Part shown: positions 36,643-45,682 of the stretch, in pieces | Layout: every line of letters starts with the position of its first letter | Numbering within the stretch: the stretch's first letter is position 1 | Assembly: GCF_003841405.1 (NCBI RefSeq) | Contig: NZ_PXYA01000002.1 | Span: forward strand, 248,001 to 312,000 | DNA length: 64,000 bases | Reading direction: 5' to 3' | Source: Tetragenococcus halophilus subsp. halophilus DSM 20339 | GTDB lineage: Bacteria; Bacillota; Bacilli; Lactobacillales; Enterococcaceae | Position numbers and translations under genes: made by a program | Notes under the pieces: generated by a model | What the model was told of the DNA's origin: nothing | The model's database searches: none | Seen by the model: only the letters and a program-made list of their open reading frames with translations

Positions 36643-38610
36643 TTATGCTTCATTCGAATTTAGCGTACTTTTATTTTTCTTCAATGGAAACAATAAACGT
36701 AAGCCATTAAGTAATACCAAAAGCGTACTTCCTTCATGCGCTAAAACGCCAATGCCGATATCCATTTTACCAACAATATTTAACACACTTAATAATAAAA
36801 CAACACCCATTGCAAAAATAACATTTTGCCAAACAATTCGACCTAGCTTTTTAGAAAGCTTGTGAGCATATTCAAATTTCTGCAGATCATTTTGCATAAT
36901 TACCGCATCTGCGACATCAATTGCAACATCTGTACCTTCTCCCATTGCAAAACCAATATCAGCTTGGGCCAAGGCAGGCGCGTCATTTATACCATCACCT
37001 ATCATCGCAGTTTTACCATATTTCGTTTGCAAAGATGTAACTGCAGTTGCTTTATTTTCAGGCAAGATATTGCTAAACACCTCATCGATCCCCAAAGCAT
37101 GAGCCACAGCTTCTCCTGTTACTTTCGCATCTCCTGTGATCATCAATGTGTTTATTTCTTGCTCTTTTAGATAAGCAACCGTTGCAGCTGCTTTTTCATC
37201 TGCTCTATCCATTAACGCAATCAATGCCACAACTTCTTCGTTTTCACTAAAATAAACAACCGTTTTCCCCGCTGAAGTAAGTGCTTCAGTTTTTGCAAGA
37301 ATCTCTTCATTGATCTTATTAAATAAACTAGGCTTACCGATTCGATAGTCATTGCCATTGTAATTAGCAACGATTCCTCGACCAATTTCATTGGTTACTG
37401 ACATATCAAGCGCTTGTGTTTTCTCAAATGCATCTAAAATTGCTGTTGCTAACGGATGATTGGCGCTTTTTTCCATTGTTGTAATTATTTGTTGCCACTT
37501 CGCTTGTTTTGTTTCGTCTATATAATAGGAATCTGTCACTACAGGTTTTCCTTTGGTTAGGGTTCCTGTTTTATCAAAAGCTACTGCTTTAATATCCTGT
37601 AAATTCGATAGGTAGGCGCCACCTTTAAATAAAACACCCTTTTTGGCTAAATTTGAAATGGCTGAAAGAGTGGCTGGCACAGCGCTTACTGCCAGTGCAC
37701 AAGGAGACGCCGTAATCAATAAGACAATCCCTCGATAAATACTCATCTGCCAAGTCCAATGAATTAAAAAAGGCATTAAAATAACAAATAAAGGAACAAT
37801 AAGAAGAACTGTTTTAACATACACAGGTTCGATTTTTTGTATTTTAGTTGCCGCTTTAGGTAGATTATTTTGTGATTGCTCAACTAATTGTAATATTTTA
37901 GCAAAAATAGTCTCCGAAGAATCTCTAGTTACTTGCATGGTAAAGGTGCCTTGTCCGTTGATTGTGCTGGCAAATACTTCGGCTTTTTCGGCTTTTTCTT
38001 TAGGCATACTTTCTCCATTAATAGAAGACTCATCAATTGTCGTATGTCCGCTAATAATAAACCCATCTGTCGCAATCTGATCTCCTGGCAAAACTTTCAG
38101 TTGATCGCCCACAGTTACATTTTGCACATCAACTAACTTTGTCGAGCCATCTACTTGCAATAATCTTGCTTGGGTAGGGTTTAACTTCAGTAAGCTGGTA
38201 ATTTCTTTTTTACTTTTTTCTTCAGCAAACTCTTCAAGAAAATGAGCGCCCGCAAAAATTAATATTAATATCGCACTTTCATCAAAACTTCCAATGAACA
38301 TCGCTCCTAAAACAGCTAGTGTCATTAGCAGATGCACGTTTGGATAAAATCTTTTTTCTTCTTTTGTATTTGTTATCGTATCCACAATACCTTCAATTAT
38401 GATATGAGAACCTGCAAAAACAACTGCAGCTACAAATAACCAATTAGCAACTAAAGTTGAAAACGGTCCGAAAGCCGCTAACAAATAGGCAGCAACACCT
38501 ATAAAATACATGGGAACTTCACCCTGTAAATGTCCAGAATGTTTATGTTCTTTTGCTTGGTAATCGCTAGATTTATCCATAACTGAATCCTGCGACTTAT
38601 CCATATTCAT
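36643..38610 (-). CDS. P1B-4-type heavy metal ATPase
   Basis: The 655-residue metal efflux pump has a short His-containing N-terminus (AKEHKHSGHLQGE) and no HMA domain. It has the metal-binding SPC (ITASPCALAVSAVP), the phosphorylation site DKTGTLTKGK, the GDGINDAPALAQADIG hinge, and the P1B-4 signature HEGSTLLVLLNGLRLL in the last membrane helix. SPC together with HEG(S/G)T points to the PfeT/CtpD group (Fe2+, Co2+ or Zn2+ efflux) rather than to copper pumps. The exact metal is uncertain. The promoter has a dyad suited to a metalloregulator. Confidence 0.92.
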   Translation of the reverse strand: MNMDKSQDSVMDKSSDYQAKEHKHSGHLQGEVPMYFIGVAAYLLAAFGPFSTLVANWLFVAAVVFAGSHIIIEGIVDTITNTKEEKRFYPNVHLLMTLAVLGAMFIGSFDESAILILIFAGAHFLEEFAEEKSKKEITSLLKLNPTQARLLQVDGSTKLVDVQNVTVGDQLKVLPGDQIATDGFIISGHTTIDESSINGESMPKEKAEKAEVFASTINGQGTFTMQVTRDSSETIFAKILQLVEQSQNNLPKAATKIQKIEPVYVKTVLLIVPLFVILMPFLIHWTWQMSIYRGIVLLITASPCALAVSAVPATLSAISNLAKKGVLFKGGAYLSNLQDIKAVAFDKTGTLTKGKPVVTDSYYIDETKQAKWQQIITTMEKSANHPLATAILDAFEKTQALDMSVTNEIGRGIVANYNGNDYRIGKPSLFNKINEEILAKTEALTSAGKTVVYFSENEEVVALIALMDRADEKAAATVAYLKEQEINTLMITGDAKVTGEAVAHALGIDEVFSNILPENKATAVTSLQTKYGKTAMIGDGINDAPALAQADIGFAMGEGTDVAIDVADAVIMQNDLQKFEYAHKLSKKLGRIVWQNVIFAMGVVLLLSVLNIVGKMDIGIGVLAHEGSTLLVLLNGLRLLFPLKKNKSTLNSNEA

Positions 38611-38687
38611 GCATCTCCTTTATCGTTATTCATTCATTTATTTACTAGTAAGCGTTTATATGAATATATAATCATTTGTTCAATTAA

Positions 38688-38717
38688 AGTTTACATGAAC
38701 AACCATTCATTTGTCAA
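38688..38717 (-). promoter_or_regulatory. Metal ATPase promoter with an operator-like dyad in the spacer
   Basis: On the minus strand TTGACA (38712-38717), an 18-bp spacer and TAAACT (38688-38693). The dyad ATGAA...TTCAT (38695-38710) fills the spacer, a placement typical of ArsR- or Fur-type repression. Confidence 0.5.
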
Positions 38718-38863
38718 GCGGAATTTCATTAAAATTTAGGCCTTGTGAAAAAACAAGCAATAAACTTAACCAAATATATTCTCGTTTCTTTTTCTAAAGT
38801 ATAATAGAATATAATTAGAAATTACGTTTGCACTTTATAAAGACTTAGAGAGGAGAAGTAGAT

Positions 38864-39349
38864 ATGATTAATCAAGTCGATAGAAGTTACTTAGAGCGCT
38901 GTGTGGAATTAGCAGAGCTTGCATTAGAAAAAGGAGATGCACCTTTTGGATCGATCTTAGTATCACAAGATGGGGTAACTTTATTTGAGGATCACAACAG
39001 AATTTCTGACGGAGATAATACTCGCCATCCTGAGTTTGAAATCGCAAAGTGGGCAGCAAAAAATCTAAATGAGGATGAACGCAAAAATGCTGTTGTCTAT
39101 ACTTCCGGCGAACACTGTTCAATGTGTGCTTCGGCACACGGACTCGTTGGACTCGGACGTATCGTTTATGCAAGTTCAACCGAACTACTAAAAAAATGGA
39201 ACGAAGAAATGGGCGTGGAAAGTGGACGACTACAAGGACTCTCAATCAGAGAAGTTATTAATGATACTGAAGTGAATGGTCCTGATGATTTTCTTTCAGA
39301 AAAAGTAAAACAGCTCCAATATAGATATCAAAACAAGAAGTTAGATTAA
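38864..39349 (+). CDS. CDA-fold nucleoside/guanine deaminase-like protein
   Basis: The 161-residue zinc hydrolase of the cytidine deaminase fold has the first zinc motif as RHPEFEI (H-x-E, with Pro in place of the usual Ala) and the second as SGEHCSMCASA. It is closest in look to guanine deaminase/tRNA-adenosine deaminase relatives; the substrate is not certain. Note a GEHC start to the second motif rather than EPC. Own promoter region, AGAGGAG ribosome binding site and a strong bidirectional terminator after it. Confidence 0.85.
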   Translation: MINQVDRSYLERCVELAELALEKGDAPFGSILVSQDGVTLFEDHNRISDGDNTRHPEFEIAKWAAKNLNEDERKNAVVYTSGEHCSMCASAHGLVGLGRIVYASSTELLKKWNEEMGVESGRLQGLSIREVINDTEVNGPDDFLSEKVKQLQYRYQNKKLD

Positions 39350-39354
39350 ATAAA

Positions 39355-39395
39355 GTTATAAAAAGGAAACGACATTTTGCCGTTTCTTTTTATAA
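39355..39395. terminator. Bidirectional terminator between convergent genes
   Basis: GTTATAAAAAGGAAACG (39355-39371) pairs with CGTTTCTTTTTATAAC (39380-39395) with one bulged G; it serves the deaminase gene and the convergent NAD(P)-binding gene. Confidence 0.88.
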
Positions 39396-39410
39396 CTGTA
39401 ATAATGTCAA

Positions 39411-40073
39411 CTATACATTTTTTATTGCCTCACTAATAGGCTCGTCTCCTGCCAGTACTTCAAATTCTTTACGAATTGTTGAATCATCTTGTAAAGAAGC
39501 TAATATTGTTTGAGCGATATCTTGACGAGGCACTTCACTATGCTTAAGACCCATACCAACTTGAACTTTTCCATTACCCTTTTCATCTGTTAACGTGCCA
39601 GGATGGATAATTGTCCAGTCAAGTTCAGTACGATTTTTCAACCATTCATCTGCATAATTTTTTGCAATAGTATAAATCTTCAGTGGCGCATCATTTTCGA
39701 TTCCTTTAGCAATTTGCTTACGTCCAGTACGGAAAGTACTTACCATCACAAAACGTTTAACATTTGCCTGCTCAGCAGCAGTCATAATTTTAATTGCACC
39801 ATCTAAATCAACCATAACCGTCTTGTCTAAACCGCTACCACCAGCACCTGCACTAAAAACAACTGCGTCAACATCACTCATCGCTTCGGCAAAATCTTCA
39901 ATAGAGTTGTAAATAATATCCAAAACTTGAGTTTCAATACCACGTTCATCAAAAAAAGTCTTTTGGCTCGCATCACGAATCACTGCTTTTTCTTCAATAT
40001 CTGAATAATCTTTCGTTAAATCTGCAAAGCATTTAGCAACTTTTCCGTTTGCACCTACTACAAGTACCTTCAT
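39411..40073 (-). CDS. NAD(P)-binding atypical SDR family protein
   Basis: The 220-residue Rossmann-fold protein begins MKVLVVGANGKVAKCF, with the dinucleotide motif GANGKVA at 7-13, and continues with VDAVVFSAGAGGSG and a late IIHPGTLTDEKG, as in YhfK/YwnB-type atypical short-chain dehydrogenases. The physiological substrate is unknown. The ATG at 40073 is selected because AAGGAG lies 7 nt upstream; the longer frame to 40124 has none. Confidence 0.88.
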   Translation of the reverse strand: MKVLVVGANGKVAKCFADLTKDYSDIEEKAVIRDASQKTFFDERGIETQVLDIIYNSIEDFAEAMSDVDAVVFSAGAGGSGLDKTVMVDLDGAIKIMTAAEQANVKRFVMVSTFRTGRKQIAKGIENDAPLKIYTIAKNYADEWLKNRTELDWTIIHPGTLTDEKGNGKVQVGMGLKHSEVPRQDIAQTILASLQDDSTIRKEFEVLAGDEPISEAIKNV

Positions 40074-40146
40074 ATATAAGCTCCTTTCTCTTTCTTTATA
40101 AATAGTATACCATTTGTTCGTCACTTGTTTAAAATACTATGCTTTT

Positions 40147-40587
40147 TTAAGTATCTTCATCCTCTATTCGCTGATTATAGTAGTCTTCATAATCTTCTTT
40201 TAAAATCTTATGCAAGGGCTCAATCTGGTTAAATTCGTAACCTTCTTTCTTTTTCTGAACATACCAATCGAATAAAATATCCTCTCCTCTGCGCAAGACC
40301 ACCATTAAACGATCTTTTTCAGCTAGATCAAAATTTTCTATAGAATAAGATTGTGCCTCCAAGGCTTCAATAACTAACTGATTTTCCAAAAATTCCATAT
40401 AAGAGTCTAAAACATCGCCTTTTTTCTTGAAGTTCACAAGTTTTTCTTGCATTTCAGTGGCTTTTGTCCACATATCTTCAATTTCATTTTCCATCTGTCC
40501 CATCTGGCTATAAAAATCATCCCGTCTTTTTTCTAAGGCATCAAGTCTTTGCTTTGTCTCTTCTTTTCGTAATTCGTATCTTTTCAT
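40147..40587 (-). CDS. Coiled-coil protein of unknown function (146 aa)
   Basis: I do not recognise a characterised family. The N-terminal ~75 residues form a strongly charged coiled coil (RKEETKQRLDALEKRRDDFY), followed by a compact region (~85-146) with acidic C-terminus YNQRIEDEDT. No membrane segment or signal. It is divergent from the XRE-S24 regulator, sharing a 156-bp intergenic region with dyads, so it could be under that regulator's control. Likely a real gene given the start spacing (AGGTC) and lack of better frames. Confidence 0.65.
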   Translation of the reverse strand: MKRYELRKEETKQRLDALEKRRDDFYSQMGQMENEIEDMWTKATEMQEKLVNFKKKGDVLDSYMEFLENQLVIEALEAQSYSIENFDLAEKDRLMVVLRRGEDILFDWYVQKKKEGYEFNQIEPLHKILKEDYEDYYNQRIEDEDT

Positions 40588-40691
40588 TATAGACCTCCAT
40601 TCTAAAATAATTTTTCCAAACGTACGTTCGCTTTTGAGAACACTTTCATCATAGCACTGACGTTTTCTTTTGTCAACGTTTTATTATTTTA

Positions 40692-40720
40692 TTGTTCTTT
40701 TTCAAGAACAATGTTATTAT
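40692..40720 (+). promoter_or_regulatory. Promoter of the XRE-S24 gene with autoregulatory dyad
   Basis: TTGTTC (40692-40697), 17-bp spacer, TATTAT (40715-40720). A perfect 8-bp dyad TTGTTCTT-TTTC-AAGAACAA (40692-40711) covers the -35 and most of the spacer, so its binding would block polymerase. Confidence 0.7.
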
Positions 40721-40743
40721 GTAAATACAGGGAGGGAATTTAA

Positions 40744-41358
40744 TTGAAAACAAATGATGAAATTATGGATATACTCGATCGTCTAAAAAGAGAAAATAAC
40801 CTTTCAATTAGCGAAATTGCACGACGTGTTGGTATGGCAAAATCAGCCGTTTCTAAATATTTTACCCGACAAAGAAAATTCCCTTTAAATCGTATTGAAG
40901 ATTTTGCTAACGCCTTTAATGTCAGTGCAGATTATATTTTAGAATACGGCAAAAAACAGACTTATTCTGAAGAAATTATAAATGTTCCTGTTATTCAATC
41001 AATTACAAATGACTCTACTATCATTGCTGAAGCAAGCCCTGAAACTTACTATCCTACTGCTTCTTTTGATTTACCAAAAGGCCAATTATTTTATTTTAAA
41101 ATGAACGATATCAGTATGGAGCCAATGATTCCTAAAGAAGCTATTGTTCTTATTAAAGAACAAAACGATATCACTGATGAACAAATTGCGGCTGTTAACT
41201 TAAATGATGACCCAACACTATTTTTAAGAAAAATTAGAAAACAAGATGGTTTTATTCTTTTATTAGCAGAAAATCCAGATTATGCCCCCATTATCGTTAC
41301 TAAAGAAGACTCTATAAAAGTCGTTGGAAAAGCCATTCGAGTAAGTTATGATATTTAG
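40744..41358 (+). CDS. XRE-family regulator with LexA/S24 peptidase domain
   Basis: The 204-residue protein starts with TTG (GGGAGG 7 nt upstream). It has an N-terminal Cro/C1 helix-turn-helix (NNLSISEIARRVGMAKSAVSKYFTRQ) and a C-terminal S24 fold. The Ser of the dyad is in NDISMEPMI and the Lys probably in TLFLRKIRK. The architecture matches HdiR/phage CI-like repressors that self-cleave in DNA damage. A typical Ala-Gly cleavage site is not obvious between the domains, so autoproteolysis is uncertain. No prophage genes are adjacent. Confidence 0.88.
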   Translation: MKTNDEIMDILDRLKRENNLSISEIARRVGMAKSAVSKYFTRQRKFPLNRIEDFANAFNVSADYILEYGKKQTYSEEIINVPVIQSITNDSTIIAEASPETYYPTASFDLPKGQLFYFKMNDISMEPMIPKEAIVLIKEQNDITDEQIAAVNLNDDPTLFLRKIRKQDGFILLLAENPDYAPIIVTKEDSIKVVGKAIRVSYDI

Positions 41359-41466
41359 AATGCCTAATAACATCAAAAAACAATTAATAAGTTCCATTTA
41401 AATTTCATCCTTTATTCACGCTTTATCATAGTAAATAAATATTTGAGAATTAAGTCTTTTAAATTA

Positions 41467-41509
41467 AAAACCGTCTGAAAAGAATATAAACACTTTTCAA
41501 ACAGTTTTT
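41467..41509 (-). terminator. Terminator of the gfr-like operon
   Basis: On the minus strand a ~16-bp stem with two mismatches (41467-41482 region with 41492-41508) is followed by a T run, 10 bp after the last gene. 41359-41466 has no gene. Confidence 0.8.
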
Positions 41510-41518
41510 GTTTACTTA

Positions 41519-42523
41519 TTAATATTCAAATTGACGATAATATCGACGAATGTCCATAGGGTGCCGGTTTAGTTTTTCAACATGAGCGTCAATGCGTTGT
41601 GTCACGCAATGCATCAATAACACCGTAGGAATACGTCCGCGATATTTTTCACTGATTCCTGGCAATTCGTACTCTTTTGTATCAATAAATGTATAATCCC
41701 CACAAATTCTTGGTAATAGGTTAGCTACTCTTTGACTTAACGGACGTTGTTCATCTTCACCAATAAAAACTGTAACCGGTGTGGTTTCATCAACAATTTC
41801 TAAGGTTCCGTGTAAAAATTCTGCCGAGTGAATCGATTTTGAGCGTAACCAACTTTGTTCTTCCCAATAACACATAGCGTAAGAATAAGTTGCACCCCAC
41901 TGGTTTCCGGCACCAACAAAATAATGCATTGCATCATGACGATGAGCTTGTGCAAATGCCAGACCAAATTCATCTGCCTGTTTTTCTGCTTCCACTAGAT
42001 CTTTAGCTAAGTGTTCGTCTAATTCTTTATAATAGTCTTCATAATCATCAAATTCTCCATTGTTTTTCATCAGACGATCCGCAAACATAAAGAATTTTAG
42101 TTGTTCTGTCCCTGGTTCAGGATAAGTAATCACATAATCACATTTTTTGGCTAAGGGACTATCTTTTTCATCGATAAAGCCAAAAATGGTTGCCCCTACC
42201 TTTTTAACTTCATCTATAGCTGTTATTACTTCTTCCGTTGTTCCGGTTACAGAAGAAATAATAACCAACGAATCTTTAGTTAATCGCTTATTTCCCGTTG
42301 TATAATATTCTGCTGCATGTTGCACGTATACAGGCAAGTTGCTTTTTCCGTTTATATAGGTCACTACTTGCATCGAAGAAGCATACGTTCCACCGATCCC
42401 TAAGTAATAAATATTATCAAAGCCCTTATTGTAGAGTTCATCAACAATCTTTTCCACTTGCGGGCGCAGCGCTAATGCTCCTTGAATATCATTTATCTGT
42501 TTTTGTTCATCAAATTTTAGCAT
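41519..42523 (-). CDS. gfrF: SIS-domain deglycase, fructoselysine-6-phosphate deglycase-like (GfrF-type)
   Basis: The 334-residue protein has two SIS phosphosugar-binding domains (first IYYLGIGGTYASSMQ and SVTGTTEEVI; second FVGAGNQWGATYSYA). It is the last of six genes in a mannose-PTS operon with a second SIS enzyme, the layout of gfrABCDEF. In Salmonella that operon imports fructoselysine and glucoselysine and cleaves the 6-phosphates. Assignment to GfrF rather than another SIS isomerase rests on context and length; substrate is inferred. Confidence 0.75.
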   Translation of the reverse strand: MLKFDEQKQINDIQGALALRPQVEKIVDELYNKGFDNIYYLGIGGTYASSMQVVTYINGKSNLPVYVQHAAEYYTTGNKRLTKDSLVIISSVTGTTEEVITAIDEVKKVGATIFGFIDEKDSPLAKKCDYVITYPEPGTEQLKFFMFADRLMKNNGEFDDYEDYYKELDEHLAKDLVEAEKQADEFGLAFAQAHRHDAMHYFVGAGNQWGATYSYAMCYWEEQSWLRSKSIHSAEFLHGTLEIVDETTPVTVFIGEDEQRPLSQRVANLLPRICGDYTFIDTKEYELPGISEKYRGRIPTVLLMHCVTQRIDAHVEKLNRHPMDIRRYYRQFEY

Positions 42524-42536
42524 CTATTCATCTCTC

Positions 42537-43586
42537 CTAAATTTTACTTTTTAATACTGTGTCAAAATCATCAAATATTCGAACATTCAAATCAATGCCT
42601 TTGCTTAAGGCCGTTTGAAAGGCAAAAATTTGAAAAGGGATAACCAAAACCAAAGGTGCAATCCACTCTGGGCAGTTGATTTCTAAACCTAGTGTATTAT
42701 TTGCTTCTGCTTTTTTCGTAGTGATGGTAAAAACATCTCCTACATAGGTGGACATATAAGAACGCAGAACTTCAGATCGTTTACTATTGATACTCTCATT
42801 TTCAATAAAAAAGAGGATATGTTGTGCGTCCGCTTCTAAGTAAGGACCATGCATATAGGCTTCCAGTTCGAAACCGTGAGAAGGTTTTCGTACTGTCTCT
42901 GTAAACTTTGTCTCAAACTCCTTAGCTGTCCCCCACGAAGGGCCGTATCCAATAGCAATAAAACGCTGCCCTAATCTAAAAATAGGTTGATGATTATTAA
43001 AGAAATTTTGACTTTTATCAATCACTGCTGGAATTTGTTGTATCACTTGTTTTAACTGCTCTTTTACTTCATCAATTTCTTTTTCTGATAGTTTTCTTTT
43101 ATTAAAACCAATGGTTATACCTAATAACATCATCTGCAAAATTGTAGATACAAAACCTTTTGTCACAAAGCCGACCTTTTCAATACCCATCTGTAAATCA
43201 ATGACTTGATCAACTACTTTACATATAGGACTATTCAAATCACTAGTCAAAGCCATATGAAATAAGTTTTGATCTTTTATTTTTGCAATTGCATCGATAG
43301 TTGAAGCACTTTTTCCACTTTGGGATACAGCAACCACAGCGTCTACTGAAGGCGCCAATTCACCGTAATGATTAAAGTTATAGGGTTCTTCAATTGTTAC
43401 TACGAGATCACCATACTTTTCAAGAAACATCTTCGCAGATAAACAGGCGTTATATGATGAGCCGGTAGCTAGGATCAACAGATGCTCAATTTTTGCTAAA
43501 TTTTCATCTTCTCTTAACGTATGATTTTCCAATATTTTTAATAGTGTGTCTTCTTCTTCATTGATGTAATCTAACATCGTAACCAT
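42537..43586 (-). CDS. gfrE: SIS-domain deglycase, glucoselysine-6-phosphate deglycase-like (GfrE-type)
   Basis: The 349-residue protein has tandem SIS domains (LLILATGSSYNACLSAKMFL, VVAVSQSGKSASTIDAIAK; second with FIAIGYGPSWGTAKEFETKFTE). It resembles the isomerase half of GlmS and Frl/Gfr deglycases. It is 12 bp after the EIID gene. The gene pair of SIS proteins after EIID is the reason for naming gfrE/gfrF. Exact sugar-amine specificity cannot be read from the sequence. Confidence 0.75.
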   Translation of the reverse strand: MVTMLDYINEEEDTLLKILENHTLREDENLAKIEHLLILATGSSYNACLSAKMFLEKYGDLVVTIEEPYNFNHYGELAPSVDAVVAVSQSGKSASTIDAIAKIKDQNLFHMALTSDLNSPICKVVDQVIDLQMGIEKVGFVTKGFVSTILQMMLLGITIGFNKRKLSEKEIDEVKEQLKQVIQQIPAVIDKSQNFFNNHQPIFRLGQRFIAIGYGPSWGTAKEFETKFTETVRKPSHGFELEAYMHGPYLEADAQHILFFIENESINSKRSEVLRSYMSTYVGDVFTITTKKAEANNTLGLEINCPEWIAPLVLVIPFQIFAFQTALSKGIDLNVRIFDDFDTVLKSKI

Positions 43587-43598
43587 GAGATTGTCCTC

Positions 43599-44423
43599 CT
43601 AAAAAAGCCCAACTAATGAACCTAAAATTCCTACAACGGCCATTCCTAAAATAATTACCAGTGCATTTACTTCTTTTTTCAGCATGTAATAGACTGCCCC
43701 AAAAACACCTAAATTCAATATATTAGGAACAATGTCGTCAAAAATACTTTGTAAAGTGACTGCATTTTCACCAGAACCAATTTTTAACGGTATATTAATA
43801 TCGATTAATGTAGCAGTCATTCCACCAACAACCATTAAACCGATGATTGCAGCGCCAAATGTCAAGCTTTCCATCATTCCATTTTCTTGAATTTTTTTCA
43901 AAAAGCCGGTTCCCAACTTATAGCCCCAGTTGGTCGCAAAGTATCTTAACAAAATATGGGGGACATTAAAGACTAGTAAAAATAAAATAGGACCTAAAAT
44001 ATTTCCTTGTAATGCCAAAGAAGTCCCAATCCCCGTAGCGATCAAGCGTAGTGTGCCCCAAAAAAAGGAGTCCCCAATACCAGCTAACGGTCCCATGAGC
44101 GAAGTTTTTATGCTATCAATTGTACTCACATCAAAGTTTTCATCTTCTGCATTTTCTTCTTCCATTGCTGCATTAATTCCTAAGATTAAAGTAACAATAT
44201 GTGGCGTCGTATTAAAAAACTCTAGCGATCGTTTTAACGATTCAGACATTTCCTCTTTGGTTTTATACACTTTTTTTAAAATTGGAATCATAGCATAGGC
44301 GTAGGCTAAGTTCATTTGACGTTCATAGTGCCAAGAAAATTCCATTTGAAAAGAGCGCCAAAAAACCTTACGTAAATCTTTTTTTGTTATCTGTGTCGAA
44401 TTATCAGAAATCTTCGTCATCAT
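43599..44423 (-). CDS. gfrD: Mannose-family PTS component EIID
   Basis: The 274-residue membrane protein of the EIIMan superfamily has the N-terminal EIID signature (LRKVFWRSFQMEFSWHYERQMNLAYAYAMIP), the GIGDSFFWGTLR loop and C-terminal helices. With EIIC it forms the sugar channel. It overlaps the EIIC gene by 20 bp. Confidence 0.93.
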   Translation of the reverse strand: MMTKISDNSTQITKKDLRKVFWRSFQMEFSWHYERQMNLAYAYAMIPILKKVYKTKEEMSESLKRSLEFFNTTPHIVTLILGINAAMEEENAEDENFDVSTIDSIKTSLMGPLAGIGDSFFWGTLRLIATGIGTSLALQGNILGPILFLLVFNVPHILLRYFATNWGYKLGTGFLKKIQENGMMESLTFGAAIIGLMVVGGMTATLIDINIPLKIGSGENAVTLQSIFDDIVPNILNLGVFGAVYYMLKKEVNALVIILGMAVVGILGSLVGLF

Positions 44424-45183
44424 CTACACTCTCCTCAGTATTTGTATTATTTCTTTTTTGCATATTGGTCAAATTAACAACGACAACTGCTACAATAGCT
44501 CCAAAGATAGCAATACCTGTCACTGGAATTTCTAAATAAGAAGCTAGAGCAAAACCCAAAAAGAAATAAGGCGCTACTTGCTTATTGATGATTAAACGAG
44601 CCAACATCGCAAATCCAAGAGCTGGAATTAAACCAGTAGCGACTGTTAATCCGTTTTGGATAAAATCTGGAATCTTATCTAGTAAATCACTCACTGCACT
44701 ACTTCCAACCATAAAGGAAATCATCACAACTAGACCAAGCATTAAAGACAAGCCAAAACCAGCTAATAGATGCATTCGTTCAACGCCTTTATAATTTCCT
44801 TCCTCGGCGTAACTATCAGCCTTATGGTTCATTGCAGGGATTAATAATCCTAAATAAATATTTTTCAAAATTAAAGTTAAAGTCGCGATAGGTAAGCCTA
44901 ATAATAGCGCCGTTTCTGTCCCTGCATTCGCAGTGATTGCAAATGCTACCCCTAAAACGCCTCCAGTCACTACATCTGGCGGGATGGAAGCTCCTACAGA
45001 AAATGAACCAATAAATGCTAATTCTAGTGTCGCACCCATAATAATCCCCGTTTTTATATCTCCTAACACGATACCTGTGAATAACCCTGTAACAATAGGA
45101 CGTGAGAGCAACGAGGTACCTAAAGCATATTCTGATTGTGCGATAAAGGCGACTAAGCCTAATAAAATAGCTTGTAAGATCAT
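44404..45183 (-). CDS. gfrC: Mannose-family PTS component EIIC
   Basis: The 259-residue integral membrane protein has about seven hydrophobic segments and the EIIC motif GASIPPDVVTGGVLGVAFAI. The N-terminus (GLVAFIAQSEYALG...RPIVTGLFTGIVLGD) is typical of Man/Sor EIIC. The C-terminal tail is acidic (NTEESVDDDEDF). Confidence 0.93.
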   Translation of the reverse strand: MILQAILLGLVAFIAQSEYALGTSLLSRPIVTGLFTGIVLGDIKTGIIMGATLELAFIGSFSVGASIPPDVVTGGVLGVAFAITANAGTETALLLGLPIATLTLILKNIYLGLLIPAMNHKADSYAEEGNYKGVERMHLLAGFGLSLMLGLVVMISFMVGSSAVSDLLDKIPDFIQNGLTVATGLIPALGFAMLARLIINKQVAPYFFLGFALASYLEIPVTGIAIFGAIVAVVVVNLTNMQKRNNTNTEESVDDDEDF

Positions 45184-45200
45184 TTTATTCCTACCTTTCT

Positions 45201-45671
45201 TTACAATCCCTCTGTTATGTCAACTTTTTTGTCTGATGGGACTTGACGAATTTCTACTTTAACCCCTTGTTCATTTAATTCTTTTAATAATGTTTCTTCT
45301 TTTGGTGTTACATTTACTGCTTTCCCTATATTTTTGGTGTCTTCTTTTGCTTTTGTCCCCCCCAAATTTATTTCCTTAATTTCAGGGTAGGCTTTTGCTA
45401 GTTTGTACGCGTCTTCGATCGATTCAACAACAATAAATAACTTATATTTATCTGTTACGCCGCTTTTCAATGCTGCAATAGAGTCCTCAATATTTTTAAT
45501 AACTAACTTTACTCCTTGGGGCTTGGCTAGTTTAATCGTCGTTTTGCGTACATCATTTTGGGGTACATCGTCGTTTGCAATTAAAATACAATCAGCGCCT
45601 AGATTTTGAGTCCATGAAAAAGCAACTTGTCCATGTAACAGCCTGTGGTCTACACGAGTTAATAAGATCAT
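45201..45671 (-). CDS. gfrB: Mannose-family PTS component EIIB
   Basis: The 156-residue cytoplasmic phosphocarrier starts MILLTRVDHRLLHGQVAFSW; the phosphorylated histidine is in DHRLLHGQV (H15 by family rule). Separate EIIA and EIIB genes, rather than a fused EIIAB, match the Gfr/Lev type. Confidence 0.93.
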   Translation of the reverse strand: MILLTRVDHRLLHGQVAFSWTQNLGADCILIANDDVPQNDVRKTTIKLAKPQGVKLVIKNIEDSIAALKSGVTDKYKLFIVVESIEDAYKLAKAYPEIKEINLGGTKAKEDTKNIGKAVNVTPKEETLLKELNEQGVKVEIRQVPSDKKVDITEGL

Positions 45672-45682
45672 AATTTTCCTCC

